This document shows positions 49,685 through 58,143 of a DNA stretch of 64,000 bases, in pieces. Source of the stretch: VGBV01 sp963780395 (GTDB lineage Bacteria; Actinomycetota; Thermoleophilia; Solirubrobacterales; 70-9). The first letter of the stretch is position 1. Every line of letters starts with the position of its first letter. The DNA lies in contig CAWABY010000015.1 of NCBI GenBank assembly GCA_963780395.1, positions 124,001 through 188,000 on the forward strand, in the 5' to 3' direction. Below the pieces are notes generated by a model that was not told the DNA's origin, did no database searches, and was given only the letters and a program-made list of their open reading frames with translations. The translations under genes and the position numbers were made by a program.

Positions 49685-50345
49685 GCCCGAACCATATGAC
49701 GGCGACTCCTCTGCTTCGCGTCCGGGGGCGCCTGCATATGAGTACCAGGCCGTGCTGTTCGACTTCGGGGGCGTGCTGACGACGCCGGTCTGGGACAGCT
49801 TCGCGGCTTTCTGCATCGACGAGGGGCTTGACGCCGAGGCCGTCAAGGACCTGTTCCGAACCGATCCCGAGGCGCTCGCCGACCTGCGCGGCCTGGAGAC
49901 CGGGGCCCTGACCGAGGGCGAGTTCGAGCGCAAGTTCGGGGCCCGGCTGGGCCTGAAGGACCACACCGGCTTGATCGACAGCATGTTCGCGGGGATGAGG
50001 CCGCTGCCGGAGATGGTGCAGGCGGTGCGCGGCGTCCGCGCCGGCGGCCTGCGGACGGGGCTCGTCTCCAACTCCTGGAGCGTGGACCACTACGACCGCA
50101 AGCTGTTGGCGGAGCTCTTCGACGAGGTCGTGATCTCGGCCGAGGTGCGGATGCACAAGCCCGAGCCCGAGATCTACCTGCTGGCGGCGGAGCAGCTGGG
50201 CGTACGGCCCCAGGCCTGCCTGTTCGTCGATGACCTGCGCGAGAACTGCGAGGGGGCGGAGGCGGTGGGGATGACGGCGATCCGCCACGTCGACCCCGAG
50301 CAGACGATCGCCCGGTTGGCCAGGCTGACCGGGATCGAGCTGTAG
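49683..50345 (+). CDS. HAD-family hydrolase, ACAD10 N-domain-like
   Basis: A 220-residue HAD phosphatase-like protein. Motif I is VLFDFGGVLTT, with the Asp nucleophile; the second Asp is Gly, as in several subfamilies. Motif II is LVSNSW, motif III has Lys in HKPEPEIY, and motif IV is FVDDLRENCEGA. This is the class found fused in ACAD10 and in the N-domain of soluble epoxide hydrolase. ATG 49683 starts inside the kinase gene's start codon; GTG 49752, just before motif I, is the alternative. Likely substrate: a phosphorylated small molecule of the same pathway. Confidence 0.88.
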   Translation: MPEPYDGDSSASRPGAPAYEYQAVLFDFGGVLTTPVWDSFAAFCIDEGLDAEAVKDLFRTDPEALADLRGLETGALTEGEFERKFGARLGLKDHTGLIDSMFAGMRPLPEMVQAVRGVRAGGLRTGLVSNSWSVDHYDRKLLAELFDEVVISAEVRMHKPEPEIYLLAAEQLGVRPQACLFVDDLRENCEGAEAVGMTAIRHVDPEQTIARLARLTGIEL

Positions 50346-50358
50346 TTGAGCCTGGCCG

Positions 50359-50891
50359 CTACGGCTTGTTGCCGCCGAGGAGCCCGCCGACGGTCTCGTT
50401 GACGCCGTTGACGGCGTCGCCAACCGCGCCGCCGACGCCGCCGACGCCGGAGCCGGGCCGCCGCCCCCGAGAACTCCGCCGCCCCCGCCGCCGCCGCCCG
50501 TCGGCAGGCCAAGGTCGCCGCCGCCGGTTCCCGTGCCGGACCCGCCACCGCCGCTGCTGCCGCCGCCGCCGGTGGTGGGGCTGATGGTGTTGCCCCCGGC
50601 GGTCGGGTCAGCTCCGCCGCCGCTCCCGGCGCCGCCCGGGTTGGAGGCCGCCGCGGCGGCCGGCTCCGTGGCGGCCGCCGGCGCCGCGTCGTCGGAGCTC
50701 GCGGCCGCGGGCTCGTCCTGGGAGGTGTCCGGGCCGGAGACGACGGCGTCGAGGCCGTCATAGAGGCCGCCGAGGCTGCCCTCGAATCCGATCGCCGCAG
50801 CGACGGTCACGGGGATGGCCAGCAGCGCTGCCGCGGCCAAGCCTCGCGCCACCATTCCGCGGCGCCATTGCGAAAGCATTCCATTACCCAT
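50359..50891 (-). CDS. Gly-rich exported protein, apparent frameshift near its C-terminus
   Basis: An envelope protein of unknown function. Signal-type helix (ARGLAAAALLAIPVTVAAAIGF), an Ala/Pro/Asp linker, then a long Gly/Ser-rich low-complexity stretch. The written frame does not stop properly, but one base restored near 50450-50470 gives an ending with Val-Gly-Gly repeats, DAVNGVNETVGGLLGGNKP and a stop at 50359-50361. Third-position GC switches frame at that point. Corrected length 177 residues. A GC homopolymer-like run makes a one-base error easy here. Confidence 0.65.
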
Positions 50892-50938
50892 ACAACTTCT
50901 ACTCAGTAGTGTAGATATAGAGCAGCGGCGAGGCGACG
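50892..50938. promoter_or_regulatory. AT-rich divergent promoter region with palindrome
   Basis: The 47 bp between the divergent Gly-rich protein and histidine kinase genes are far more AT-rich than their surroundings. They hold the near-perfect palindrome CTACT-C-AGTAG (50899-50909), followed by GTAGATATAG. The palindrome is a good candidate operator, perhaps for the adjacent two-component system; no -35 is clear. Confidence 0.45.
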
Positions 50939-52456
50939 ATGCGATTCAACCCTTCCCTGACGGCACGCTTGAGGATCGGATTCCTGATCCTCTTCGCGCT
51001 GCTGCTGGCGGTCTCGTTGCTCGGCGTCGGGCGCTTGTTCCAGATCCGGGTCGATTTCGAGGACGAAACCAGCCGCTATTTCCAGGTCGAGCTCGAGGCC
51101 GAGCGCCTCGCCTCCAGCTTCATCCTCGAACAGGCGGCCATCCGGCCCCCTGCGCCCGGGCAGCCCCCCGACGCGCGCGAGTTCGAGCGCGCGACCGAGG
51201 ACTTCGACGCGGCCGCCGACCGCGCCCTGGAGCTGACCGCGGGCAACCCGGTGCTGCCCGCGCGGGTCGAGCGCCTGATCGGCGATGAAGCCGCTTGGCG
51301 CGAGGCCGTGGCCGCGCCGCGGCTACGCGGTCGCGACCCTCCACGCAGGCTCGAGCGGCGGCTGACCACCGAGGTCACGACCAGCGTGGAACAGCTCAGC
51401 GTCGCCACCCGGGGCGCTCGCGACGCCGTCCGCGAGAACGCCCGCGAGGACACGCGCGACACCACGATCCTGGTCGCGGTCGGGCTGGCTGGGGCGCTGT
51501 TTGCCGCGCTGATCCTCTTCTCCGGCCTGATCAACTCGATGCGCGCGCCGCTGGCCCGCCTCGTCGACGGTGCCCGCCACCTCGCGGGCGGCGACCTCGA
51601 GACCCGGGTGGAGGTCGGCGGCCCGGTCGAGATCGCGACCCTGGGGCAGGCCTTCAACGAGATGGCCACCGCATTGGAACGCGACGCGCGTGAGCGCGAT
51701 CGCGTGGAGCGGATGAAGGATGACTTCGTGCTCACCGTCTCGCACGAGCTGCGCACCCCGGTGACGGTGGTCAAGGGCTTCGCCGAGATGCTGACCGCGC
51801 AGCCCAAGGGGCTCAACGCCCGCCAGATGGAGGCGGCCGACATCATCGCCGACAGCGCCGGCCAGCTGCAGAAGATGATCAACGACCTGCTCGACCTGGC
51901 CCGCAGCGACGCCGGCAAGCTCCGCATCGATCCTGAGCCGACCCCGGTCCGGCCCCTGGCCCAGCGCGTCGGCCGCCACATGCGTCCCAACTTCGACGAG
52001 AAGGACCAGCGGCTGACGGTCAGCGTCGAGAAGGACGTCCCCGACGTGATCGCGGATCCCGACCGCATCGGTCAGGTGCTGTCCAATCTGCTCACCAACG
52101 CCAACAAGTACGCCCCCGAGGGAGCCCGCGTGCGCCTGACGGCCGCCACGGTCGGCACCCAGGTCGAGTTCGCCGTGGCCGACAACGGTCCTGGCCTGGA
52201 CCCGGACGAGCTGGACCACGTCTTCGAGCGCTTCTGGCGGGCCCAGAGCGGCGAGACGCAGGAGATCGGGGGCACAGGCCTTGGCCTCGCGATAGCCAAA
52301 TCGCTGGTCGAGCTGCATGGCGGGGCGATCTCGGCCGCGTCCAAGCCGGGCAAGGGCGCTACCTTCCGCTTCGTGTTGCCGATCGCCAAGGATGGCCGGC
52401 CGGACCCGAAGAGCTCGGGCAACGGTCGCGAAGCTGCGACCGAGGCCCGCACGTGA
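50939..52456 (+). CDS. membrane sensor histidine kinase
   Basis: A 505-residue kinase. First helix about residues 10-32, an extracytoplasmic sensor part (about 33-175), a second helix (about 178-200), a HAMP linker (about 200-255), then HisKA with phospho-His in TVSHELRTPVTVVKGF, and an ATPase domain with NLLTNANKYAP (N box), VADNGPGLD (G1) and GGTGLGLAI (G2). Autophosphorylates and passes phosphate to the response regulator whose GTG start overlaps its stop by four bases. The signal is unknown. Confidence 0.95.
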   Translation: MRFNPSLTARLRIGFLILFALLLAVSLLGVGRLFQIRVDFEDETSRYFQVELEAERLASSFILEQAAIRPPAPGQPPDAREFERATEDFDAAADRALELTAGNPVLPARVERLIGDEAAWREAVAAPRLRGRDPPRRLERRLTTEVTTSVEQLSVATRGARDAVRENAREDTRDTTILVAVGLAGALFAALILFSGLINSMRAPLARLVDGARHLAGGDLETRVEVGGPVEIATLGQAFNEMATALERDARERDRVERMKDDFVLTVSHELRTPVTVVKGFAEMLTAQPKGLNARQMEAADIIADSAGQLQKMINDLLDLARSDAGKLRIDPEPTPVRPLAQRVGRHMRPNFDEKDQRLTVSVEKDVPDVIADPDRIGQVLSNLLTNANKYAPEGARVRLTAATVGTQVEFAVADNGPGLDPDELDHVFERFWRAQSGETQEIGGTGLGLAIAKSLVELHGGAISAASKPGKGATFRFVLPIAKDGRPDPKSSGNGREAATEART

Positions 52457-52818
52457 CCAGGCTCCTGGTCGCCGACGACTCCGAGACCGTGCTGCTGATG
52501 TTGCAGCGGCGGCTCGAGGCCTCTGGCTACGAGGTCGAGACCGCGACCGACGGCGTCGAGGTGCTGGACGCGATCGAGGCGGCAGACGGCACGACGGCCC
52601 CCGACCTGATCCTGCTGGACGCGATGATGCCGCGGCTCTCGGGCATCGACGCTCTGCAGCAACTGCGGAAGGACGGCTGCCAGATCCCCGTCCTGATCAT
52701 CTCCGCCCACCTCGACGCCCAGCAGCCCGAGCGGATGGTCGCGATCGGCGCCAACGGGGTGATCCCGAAGCCGTTCGAGTGGGACGACCTGATCGCCCGT
52801 ATCGAGGAACTGGCTTAA
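52453..52818 (+). CDS. single-domain response regulator
   Basis: A 121-residue receiver with no output domain. Acidic pair in VADDSE, phosphoacceptor Asp in LILLDAMMPRLSG, Ser in LIISAHLD and Lys in IPKPFEWDDL. It probably relays phosphate or works by binding a partner protein. GTG start overlaps the kinase stop (GTGA). Its TAA is directly followed by the stop of the convergent GH15 gene. Confidence 0.94.
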   Translation: MTRLLVADDSETVLLMLQRRLEASGYEVETATDGVEVLDAIEAADGTTAPDLILLDAMMPRLSGIDALQQLRKDGCQIPVLIISAHLDAQQPERMVAIGANGVIPKPFEWDDLIARIEELA

Positions 52819-54627
52819 CTACAAGACGTGGCCGTGTTCGCCCCCGCCCTGTGGGCGGCTCATCGCCTTGGCGCCCCCCAGCAGCGAAGCAGTGTTGATC
52901 AGGGCCAGGTGGGTGAAGGCCTGGGGGAAGTTGCCGATCAGCCTGCCCTGCTTCGGCTCGTACTCCTCGGAGATCAGGCCGACGTCGTTGAGAAGCTCCA
53001 GCAACCGCTCGAACAGCTCACGGGCCTCGTCGGTGCGCCCCGCCATCGCCAAGGCGTCGGCCAGCCAGAACGAGCAGGGCAGGAACGCCCCCTCCTCGCC
53101 GCGCAGGCCGTCGACCTCGTCCTGGCCCTCGGCGGTCGAGTAACGCCGCACGAACCCGTCGCCGGCCAACTCGCTCTGGATCGCGTCGATCGTGCCGATC
53201 ACGCGCGCGTCGTCGGGCGGCAGGAAGCCGACGGCCGGGATCAGCAGCGTCGCCGCGTCGAGCTCCTTTGAGCCGTAGTACTGGGTGAAGGTGTTGCGCT
53301 CGGGATCGTAGGCCTCGGTGACGACCTGGTGATGGATCTCCTGGCGCACCCGCCGCCAGCGCTCCACGTCGCCCTCGCCGCCCTGTATCTCGCAGGTCTT
53401 GATCGCCCGGTCGAAGCCGACCCAGGCCATCACCTTGGAGTGGGTGAACTGGCGGCGAGGGCCCCGCACCTCCCAGATGCCCTCGTCGGGCTCGCGCCAG
53501 ATCTCCTCCAGGTAGCCGAGCAGGGTGCGCTGGCGCGCCCAGCCGGTCTGAACCAGCGACCCGGTCAGCTCCCGCCCGCGGTAGGCGGCGTCGAGCAGCT
53601 CGCCGAAGACGTCGAGCTGGAATTGGTCCGCGGCCGCGTTGCCGACCCGCACCGGCCTCGAGTCCTCGTAGCCCGGAAGGTGGTCGAGCTCGTACTCCAG
53701 CAGCCGGCGCTCGCCGCTGACGCCGTACAGCACCTGGGTCTGGGAGGGGTGCGAGGCGGTCGCGCGCAGGACCCAGGCGCCGAAGTCCAGCGCCTCCTGG
53801 CTGTACCCGCCCAGCATCAGCGCGTCCAGGGTCAGCACCGCGTCGCGCATCCAGCAGTAGCGGTAGTCCCAGTTGCGCTCGCCCCCCAGCGCCTCCGGCA
53901 GCGACGTGGTCGGCGCCGCGATGATGCCCCCGGTCGGCTTGTAGGTGAGCGCCTTCAGCACCAGCAGCGAGCGGACCACCTGGTCCCGATACTCGCCCTC
54001 GAAGGCGCAGCTCTGACTCCAGTCCCGCCACCAGCGCTCGGTGTCCTGAATCGCCCAAAGGCCCGATACCGCCTCAGGGGCCTCCTCGTGCGACGGGTTC
54101 CAGGTGAGGATGAAGGGGATGTCCTCGCCCTCGCGGACGACGAAGTCGGCGACCGTCTTCAGGTTCTCGCCGCGCGTGTCCACGTCGGTCCAGAGGTGGA
54201 GCGAGTCCGGCCCTGCGACCGCCGAGGTCCCGGTGGGCCCGCTCTGCACCCACGGGATCGTCGATCCGTAGTCGAAGCGGATGACCAGGTCCATGTGCAT
54301 CTGGACCTCGCCGCGGAGGCCCTCGACGGCGCGGACCACCGTCCGCCCGTGGCCCTTGACGGGCATGCAGTCGATCACCCGAACGGCCCCCTCGGCTGTC
54401 TCGAAATCGGTCTCCAGCACCATCGTGCCGTCGCGATAGCGGCGGCTGACCCCTGTGATCTCGCCGGCCGGCGCCAGCCGCCAGCGTCCGTTGCGCTCGT
54501 CGCCGAGCAGCGCGGCGAAGCAGGCCCCCGAGTCGAAGCGCGGAACGCAGAGCCAGTCGATCGAGCCGTTGCGGCTGACCAGCGCCGCGGTGTGCAGGTC
54601 CCCGATCATCGCGTATTCCTCGATCAA
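52819..54627 (-). CDS. glycoside hydrolase family 15 protein
   Basis: A 602-residue glucoamylase/trehalase-type enzyme that cleaves alpha-glucosides such as trehalose, isomaltose or starch. An N-terminal beta-sandwich (about 1-250) with YAMIGDLHTAALVSRNGSIDWL opens the family pattern. The (alpha/alpha)6 barrel has RNWDYRYCWMRDA, the general acid Glu in EPDEGIWEVRG and the base Glu in GEEGAFLPCSFW. No signal peptide, so cytoplasmic. TTG start at 54627, or ATG 54609 six codons in; both keep the domain. Next to a helicase gene but on its own. Confidence 0.93.
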   Translation of the reverse strand: MIEEYAMIGDLHTAALVSRNGSIDWLCVPRFDSGACFAALLGDERNGRWRLAPAGEITGVSRRYRDGTMVLETDFETAEGAVRVIDCMPVKGHGRTVVRAVEGLRGEVQMHMDLVIRFDYGSTIPWVQSGPTGTSAVAGPDSLHLWTDVDTRGENLKTVADFVVREGEDIPFILTWNPSHEEAPEAVSGLWAIQDTERWWRDWSQSCAFEGEYRDQVVRSLLVLKALTYKPTGGIIAAPTTSLPEALGGERNWDYRYCWMRDAVLTLDALMLGGYSQEALDFGAWVLRATASHPSQTQVLYGVSGERRLLEYELDHLPGYEDSRPVRVGNAAADQFQLDVFGELLDAAYRGRELTGSLVQTGWARQRTLLGYLEEIWREPDEGIWEVRGPRRQFTHSKVMAWVGFDRAIKTCEIQGGEGDVERWRRVRQEIHHQVVTEAYDPERNTFTQYYGSKELDAATLLIPAVGFLPPDDARVIGTIDAIQSELAGDGFVRRYSTAEGQDEVDGLRGEEGAFLPCSFWLADALAMAGRTDEARELFERLLELLNDVGLISEEYEPKQGRLIGNFPQAFTHLALINTASLLGGAKAMSRPQGGGEHGHVL

Positions 54628-54674
54628 GGACGGGCAGCCGTCGTCCGGGACGGCATCCCTGGAAACCGCGCCGT

Positions 54675-56171
54675 TCAGGAGCGCGCCACCTCCATCCGGA
54701 TCTGCTTGCCCTTGAGCTTGGTCCCGTCCAGGAACTCGACGGCCTTCTCGGCCTCGCCGGCCTTCAGCTCCACGAACGAGAACCGGTCCAGGACGCGGAT
54801 CGAGCCGATCGCTTCCTCCGGGATCACCGCGCCCTCCGTCAGCGCCCAGCGCAGGTCCTCTTCGGCGATGCCGCCGCGCTTGCCGCGGTTGACGAACAGC
54901 TTTACGTTGCCGTCCCCGTCCAGCTTGGCTTCGCGCTCGCGCCGCCGGGGCCTGGGCGCGTGCTCGAGGCGCTCCTCAGGAGGCTCCCACTCGCCGATCG
55001 GCGCCTTGACCACGCGCTCGATGGTCTTCAGGTCCTCGCGCTGCTTGGCGGTCGCGAAGGTGATCGCCCGGCCGGTGCGCCCGACACGGCCCGTGCGCCC
55101 GATCCGGTGCACGTAGATCTCGGGGTTGTTCGGCAGGTCGTAGTTGATGACGTGGGTCACGTGCTCGATGTCCAGGCCTCGAGCGGCGATGTCGGTCGCG
55201 ACCAGCAGCGGCACCTTGTGCTCCTTGAAGGAGATCATCACCCCGTCGCGCTGACCCTGGCTGAGGTCGCCGTGCAGGGCTTTGACGCGAAGGCCCGTAT
55301 CGGCCAGCGCCCGGTCCAGCTTCGCGGCGCCAATCTTGGTGCGGCAGAAGATGATCGCCTGCTCTGGGTCCTCGGCCTTCAGCACCTCGATCACCCGCTT
55401 CAGCTTGTCGCGCGGCTCGACCATCACGTAGGCCTGCTCGACCGAGTCCACGGTCAGCTTCTTCGGCGTCACCCGGATCGTCGTCGGGTCGTACATGTAG
55501 GCCTCGGCGAGCCTCGCGACCGGCTCGGGCATGGTCGCCGAGAACAGCGCGGTCTGGCGCCCGCTCGGGCACATGCGCAGGATCTTCTCGACGTCCTCGA
55601 TGAAACCCAGGTCGAGCATTTCGTCCGCCTCGTCCAGCACGACGTAGCGCGACGAAGTGAGGACGAGCGACTGGCGGTTGATCAGGTCCATCATCCGGCC
55701 CACCGTCGCGACCACGACCTGGGCGCCGTGGCGCAGGCGGGCCTGCTGCTCACGGATCGGGGCGCCGCCGAAGACGGCGACGATCTCGACGCCCTCGAGA
55801 TGCTCGGCGTAGGCGCGCATCGCCTGGGTCACCTGGATGCAGAGCTCGCGGGTCGGGGTGAGGACGAAGGCCTGAGTCTCCTCGTTCTCGGGGTCGATGT
55901 ATTCGAGCATCGGCAGCCCGAAGGCGGCCGTCTTGCCGCTGCCGGTCTGCGCCTGTCCGATCACATCGTGGCCCCCGAGCAGCTCGGGGATCGCCTTCGC
56001 CTGGATCGGCGTCGGCTCTTCGTAGCCGAGCTCGTCGAGCGTCTGCAGCAGATCCTTCGAGAGGCCGAGGTCGGCGAAGGTGGTGCTGTCGCCCCCGGCG
56101 TCGGCCGCGACGTCGACATCGACCTCCACGTCCTCCACAAGCTCGCCGTTGTTATCGGGGGTATCGCTCAC
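54675..56171 (-). CDS. DEAD-box ATP-dependent RNA helicase, DeaD/CsdA-like
   Basis: An RNA helicase of 498 residues. Q motif FADLGLSKDLLQTLDELGYEEPTPIQAK, Walker A AQTGSGKT, DEAD at VLDEADEM, SAT at LFSATMP, and HRIGRTGR in domain 2. The C-terminus has a DbpA-type RNA-binding domain (KLFVNRGKRGGI and FSFVELKAGEAEKAVEFLDG), typical of DeaD-like proteins that unwind rRNA structures, often in the cold. GTG start at 56171 overlaps the end of the upstream quinone oxidoreductase gene (GTGA). Confidence 0.94.
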   Translation of the reverse strand: MSDTPDNNGELVEDVEVDVDVAADAGGDSTTFADLGLSKDLLQTLDELGYEEPTPIQAKAIPELLGGHDVIGQAQTGSGKTAAFGLPMLEYIDPENEETQAFVLTPTRELCIQVTQAMRAYAEHLEGVEIVAVFGGAPIREQQARLRHGAQVVVATVGRMMDLINRQSLVLTSSRYVVLDEADEMLDLGFIEDVEKILRMCPSGRQTALFSATMPEPVARLAEAYMYDPTTIRVTPKKLTVDSVEQAYVMVEPRDKLKRVIEVLKAEDPEQAIIFCRTKIGAAKLDRALADTGLRVKALHGDLSQGQRDGVMISFKEHKVPLLVATDIAARGLDIEHVTHVINYDLPNNPEIYVHRIGRTGRVGRTGRAITFATAKQREDLKTIERVVKAPIGEWEPPEERLEHAPRPRRREREAKLDGDGNVKLFVNRGKRGGIAEEDLRWALTEGAVIPEEAIGSIRVLDRFSFVELKAGEAEKAVEFLDGTKLKGKQIRMEVARS

Positions 56172-57127
56172 GAGGAGGGGTCGAGCAGGAGCTTGCCGGT
56201 GCTCCTGCGCTCCTGCAACGCCGCGTGCGCCTTGGCCGCATCGCTCAACGGATACACCTCGCCGATCACGACCTCGAGCTCGCCGGCGGCGACCGCGCCC
56301 AGCAGCTCCCCGATCGCGGCTCCGACGACGTCGCGGCGCTTGATCATCAGCGGCACCAGCCAAAAGCCGATCACCGACTTCGAGGTCTGCAGCAGGTAGT
56401 TCGTCTCCACCTGGTTCGGGTGTCGGGCCGCGTTGCCGAAGGCGACGATGCGACCGAGCGTGTCGAGCGCTTTCAGCTCGGCCTCGAACCCGGTGCCGCT
56501 CATGTGGAGGACGACGTCGACCTTGTCGCCGCCGTTGGCCTCGATGATCGCGGCGGTCAGATCGTCGGCCCGTGAGTCCGCGGTCGCGTCCGCGCCGAGC
56601 CGCTCGGCGAGCTTGCGCTTCTCCTCGTTCGAGGCGAGCGCTATGACCTTGGCCCCGGCGCGCTTGGCGAGCTGCACCGCGAGGCTGCCGGTGCCGCCGC
56701 CGGCGGCCTCGACCACGACCGTCTCGCCCTCGCGCACGTGCGCGCAGTAGTGCAGCAGCGAATGCGCGGTGATCCCCTGCAGCAGCAGGCCCGCGGCCTG
56801 CTCGTCGCTGACCTCGTCGGGGATCGGAACCAGAAACGCTTCGGGGACCGCCACCTTCTGCGCGTAGGCGCCGTTGCCGAGCATCGCGGCGACGCGGGTG
56901 CCGTCGGGCTTCGTGCCGCTGAGCTCGGCGCCGGGAATGAGGGGCAGCGACTGCTCGGCCAAGTAGTCGTTGCGGATCGCGTGCGTGTCGGCGAAGTTCA
57001 TGCCCACGCGGGCGACGTCGATCAGAACCTCACCCTCGCCGGGCACGGGATCGGGGAGATCGACCAGCTTCAGCTGTTCCGGGCCCCCGAACTCTTCGAT
57101 CTGAATAGCCTTCACCGCCCTGAACAT
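56168..57127 (-). CDS. zinc-independent quinone oxidoreductase-like (MDR family)
   Basis: A medium-chain dehydrogenase/reductase of 319 residues, NADPH-dependent. It opens MFRAVKAIQIEEFGGPEQL, has GQNFADTHAIR-like GMNFADTHAIR, and the cofactor loop VVEAAGGGTGSLAVQLAKRAGAKVIAL. It lacks the zinc Cys set, as quinone oxidoreductases do. ATG 57127 is taken, but GTG 57115 (VKAIQIEEF) fits the usual family start. Its stop overlaps the helicase start, so the two form an operon; the PfkB gene diverges 27 bp away. Confidence 0.9.
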   Translation of the reverse strand: MFRAVKAIQIEEFGGPEQLKLVDLPDPVPGEGEVLIDVARVGMNFADTHAIRNDYLAEQSLPLIPGAELSGTKPDGTRVAAMLGNGAYAQKVAVPEAFLVPIPDEVSDEQAAGLLLQGITAHSLLHYCAHVREGETVVVEAAGGGTGSLAVQLAKRAGAKVIALASNEEKRKLAERLGADATADSRADDLTAAIIEANGGDKVDVVLHMSGTGFEAELKALDTLGRIVAFGNAARHPNQVETNYLLQTSKSVIGFWLVPLMIKRRDVVGAAIGELLGAVAAGELEVVIGEVYPLSDAAKAHAALQERRSTGKLLLDPSS

Positions 57128-57154
57128 ACCGGGGCCGGGGCCCTCACCAACTTC

Positions 57155-58081
57155 ATGTCCCTAACAGTCGTAGGTTCAATCGCGTTCGATTCCGTGCGTA
57201 CGCCCTTCGGCGAGCGCGAGCGGATGCTGGGCGGCTCGGCCGTGCATTTCAGCCTCGCCGCCAGCTTCTTCACCGAGGTGCGGGTGGTGGGGCCCGTCGG
57301 CGACGACTTCGGTCCCGAGCAGCTCGGGGTCCTCGAGGGCAGGGGCGTGATCACCGAGGACATCGAGCGGATCGAGGGAGGCAAGACGTTCTTCTGGCAG
57401 GGGCACTACGACTACGACATGAACGTCGCCCACACCGACGACACCCAGCTGAACGTCTTCGCCGAGTTCGACCCGAAGCTCTCGGAGGGGTCTCGTCAGG
57501 CCGAGATGCTGTTCCTCGGCAACATCCAGCCCGACCTGCAGCGCCGCGTCCGGGCCGAGTGCACGGGCGCCGGCTTTGCAGCGCTCGATTCGATGAACCT
57601 CTGGATCGAGACCGAGCGCGAGTCCCTGACTGCGGCGATCGCCGAGACCGACTGCGTGCTGCTGAACGACGCCGAGCTCCGGATGCTGACCGGCGAGCCC
57701 AACCTGGCGCGCGCGGCGCGGGCGGTGATGGGCATGGGCCCGACGGTCGCGGTCGCCAAGCGCGGGGAGTACGGCGCGGCGCTGTTCGTCGATGGCGAGT
57801 TCTTCGCGATCCCCGGCTATCTGCTGGAGGACGTCCGCGACCCGACCGGCGCCGGAGACAGCTTCGCGGGCGGCTTCCTGGGCTATCTCGACAACAGGCG
57901 CGCCTCGGGCGCCTCCACCGGCGATCCCGCGGTGCTGCGCCAGGCGATGGCCTATGGCTCGGTGCTCGCCTCCTTCAACGTCGAGGACTTCGGCACCGAG
58001 CGGGTCAGCTCCCTGTCCATGGAGGAGATCACCCAGCGCCTCCTGGACTTCAGGCGCATCACCCACTTCGACGTCGACTGA
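57155..58081 (+). CDS. PfkB-family sugar kinase
   Basis: A carbohydrate kinase of the ribokinase fold, 308 residues. The start VVGSIAFDSVRTPFG and LGGSAVHFSLAASFF are the substrate region. The ATP/anion site is DPTGAGDSFAGGFLGYLD with the catalytic Asp in GAGD. Substrate not determined (ribose, adenosine or fructose-type sugars). ATG start at 57155. Citrate synthase follows 62 bp downstream. Confidence 0.92.
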   Translation: MSLTVVGSIAFDSVRTPFGERERMLGGSAVHFSLAASFFTEVRVVGPVGDDFGPEQLGVLEGRGVITEDIERIEGGKTFFWQGHYDYDMNVAHTDDTQLNVFAEFDPKLSEGSRQAEMLFLGNIQPDLQRRVRAECTGAGFAALDSMNLWIETERESLTAAIAETDCVLLNDAELRMLTGEPNLARAARAVMGMGPTVAVAKRGEYGAALFVDGEFFAIPGYLLEDVRDPTGAGDSFAGGFLGYLDNRRASGASTGDPAVLRQAMAYGSVLASFNVEDFGTERVSSLSMEEITQRLLDFRRITHFDVD

Positions 58082-58143
58082 GGCCGAGACCCCGGCCGTG
58101 AGATACTGGCCAACCGCGCGAACCCCCTGCGAGGAGGTGCTTT

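Noticed and set aside
49212..50891. 559-codon minus-strand frame covering the HAD gene
   Set aside because: Only its first part is coding (the Gly-rich protein); the rest lies antisense to the HAD gene and the frame passes the proper stop only after a likely frameshift.
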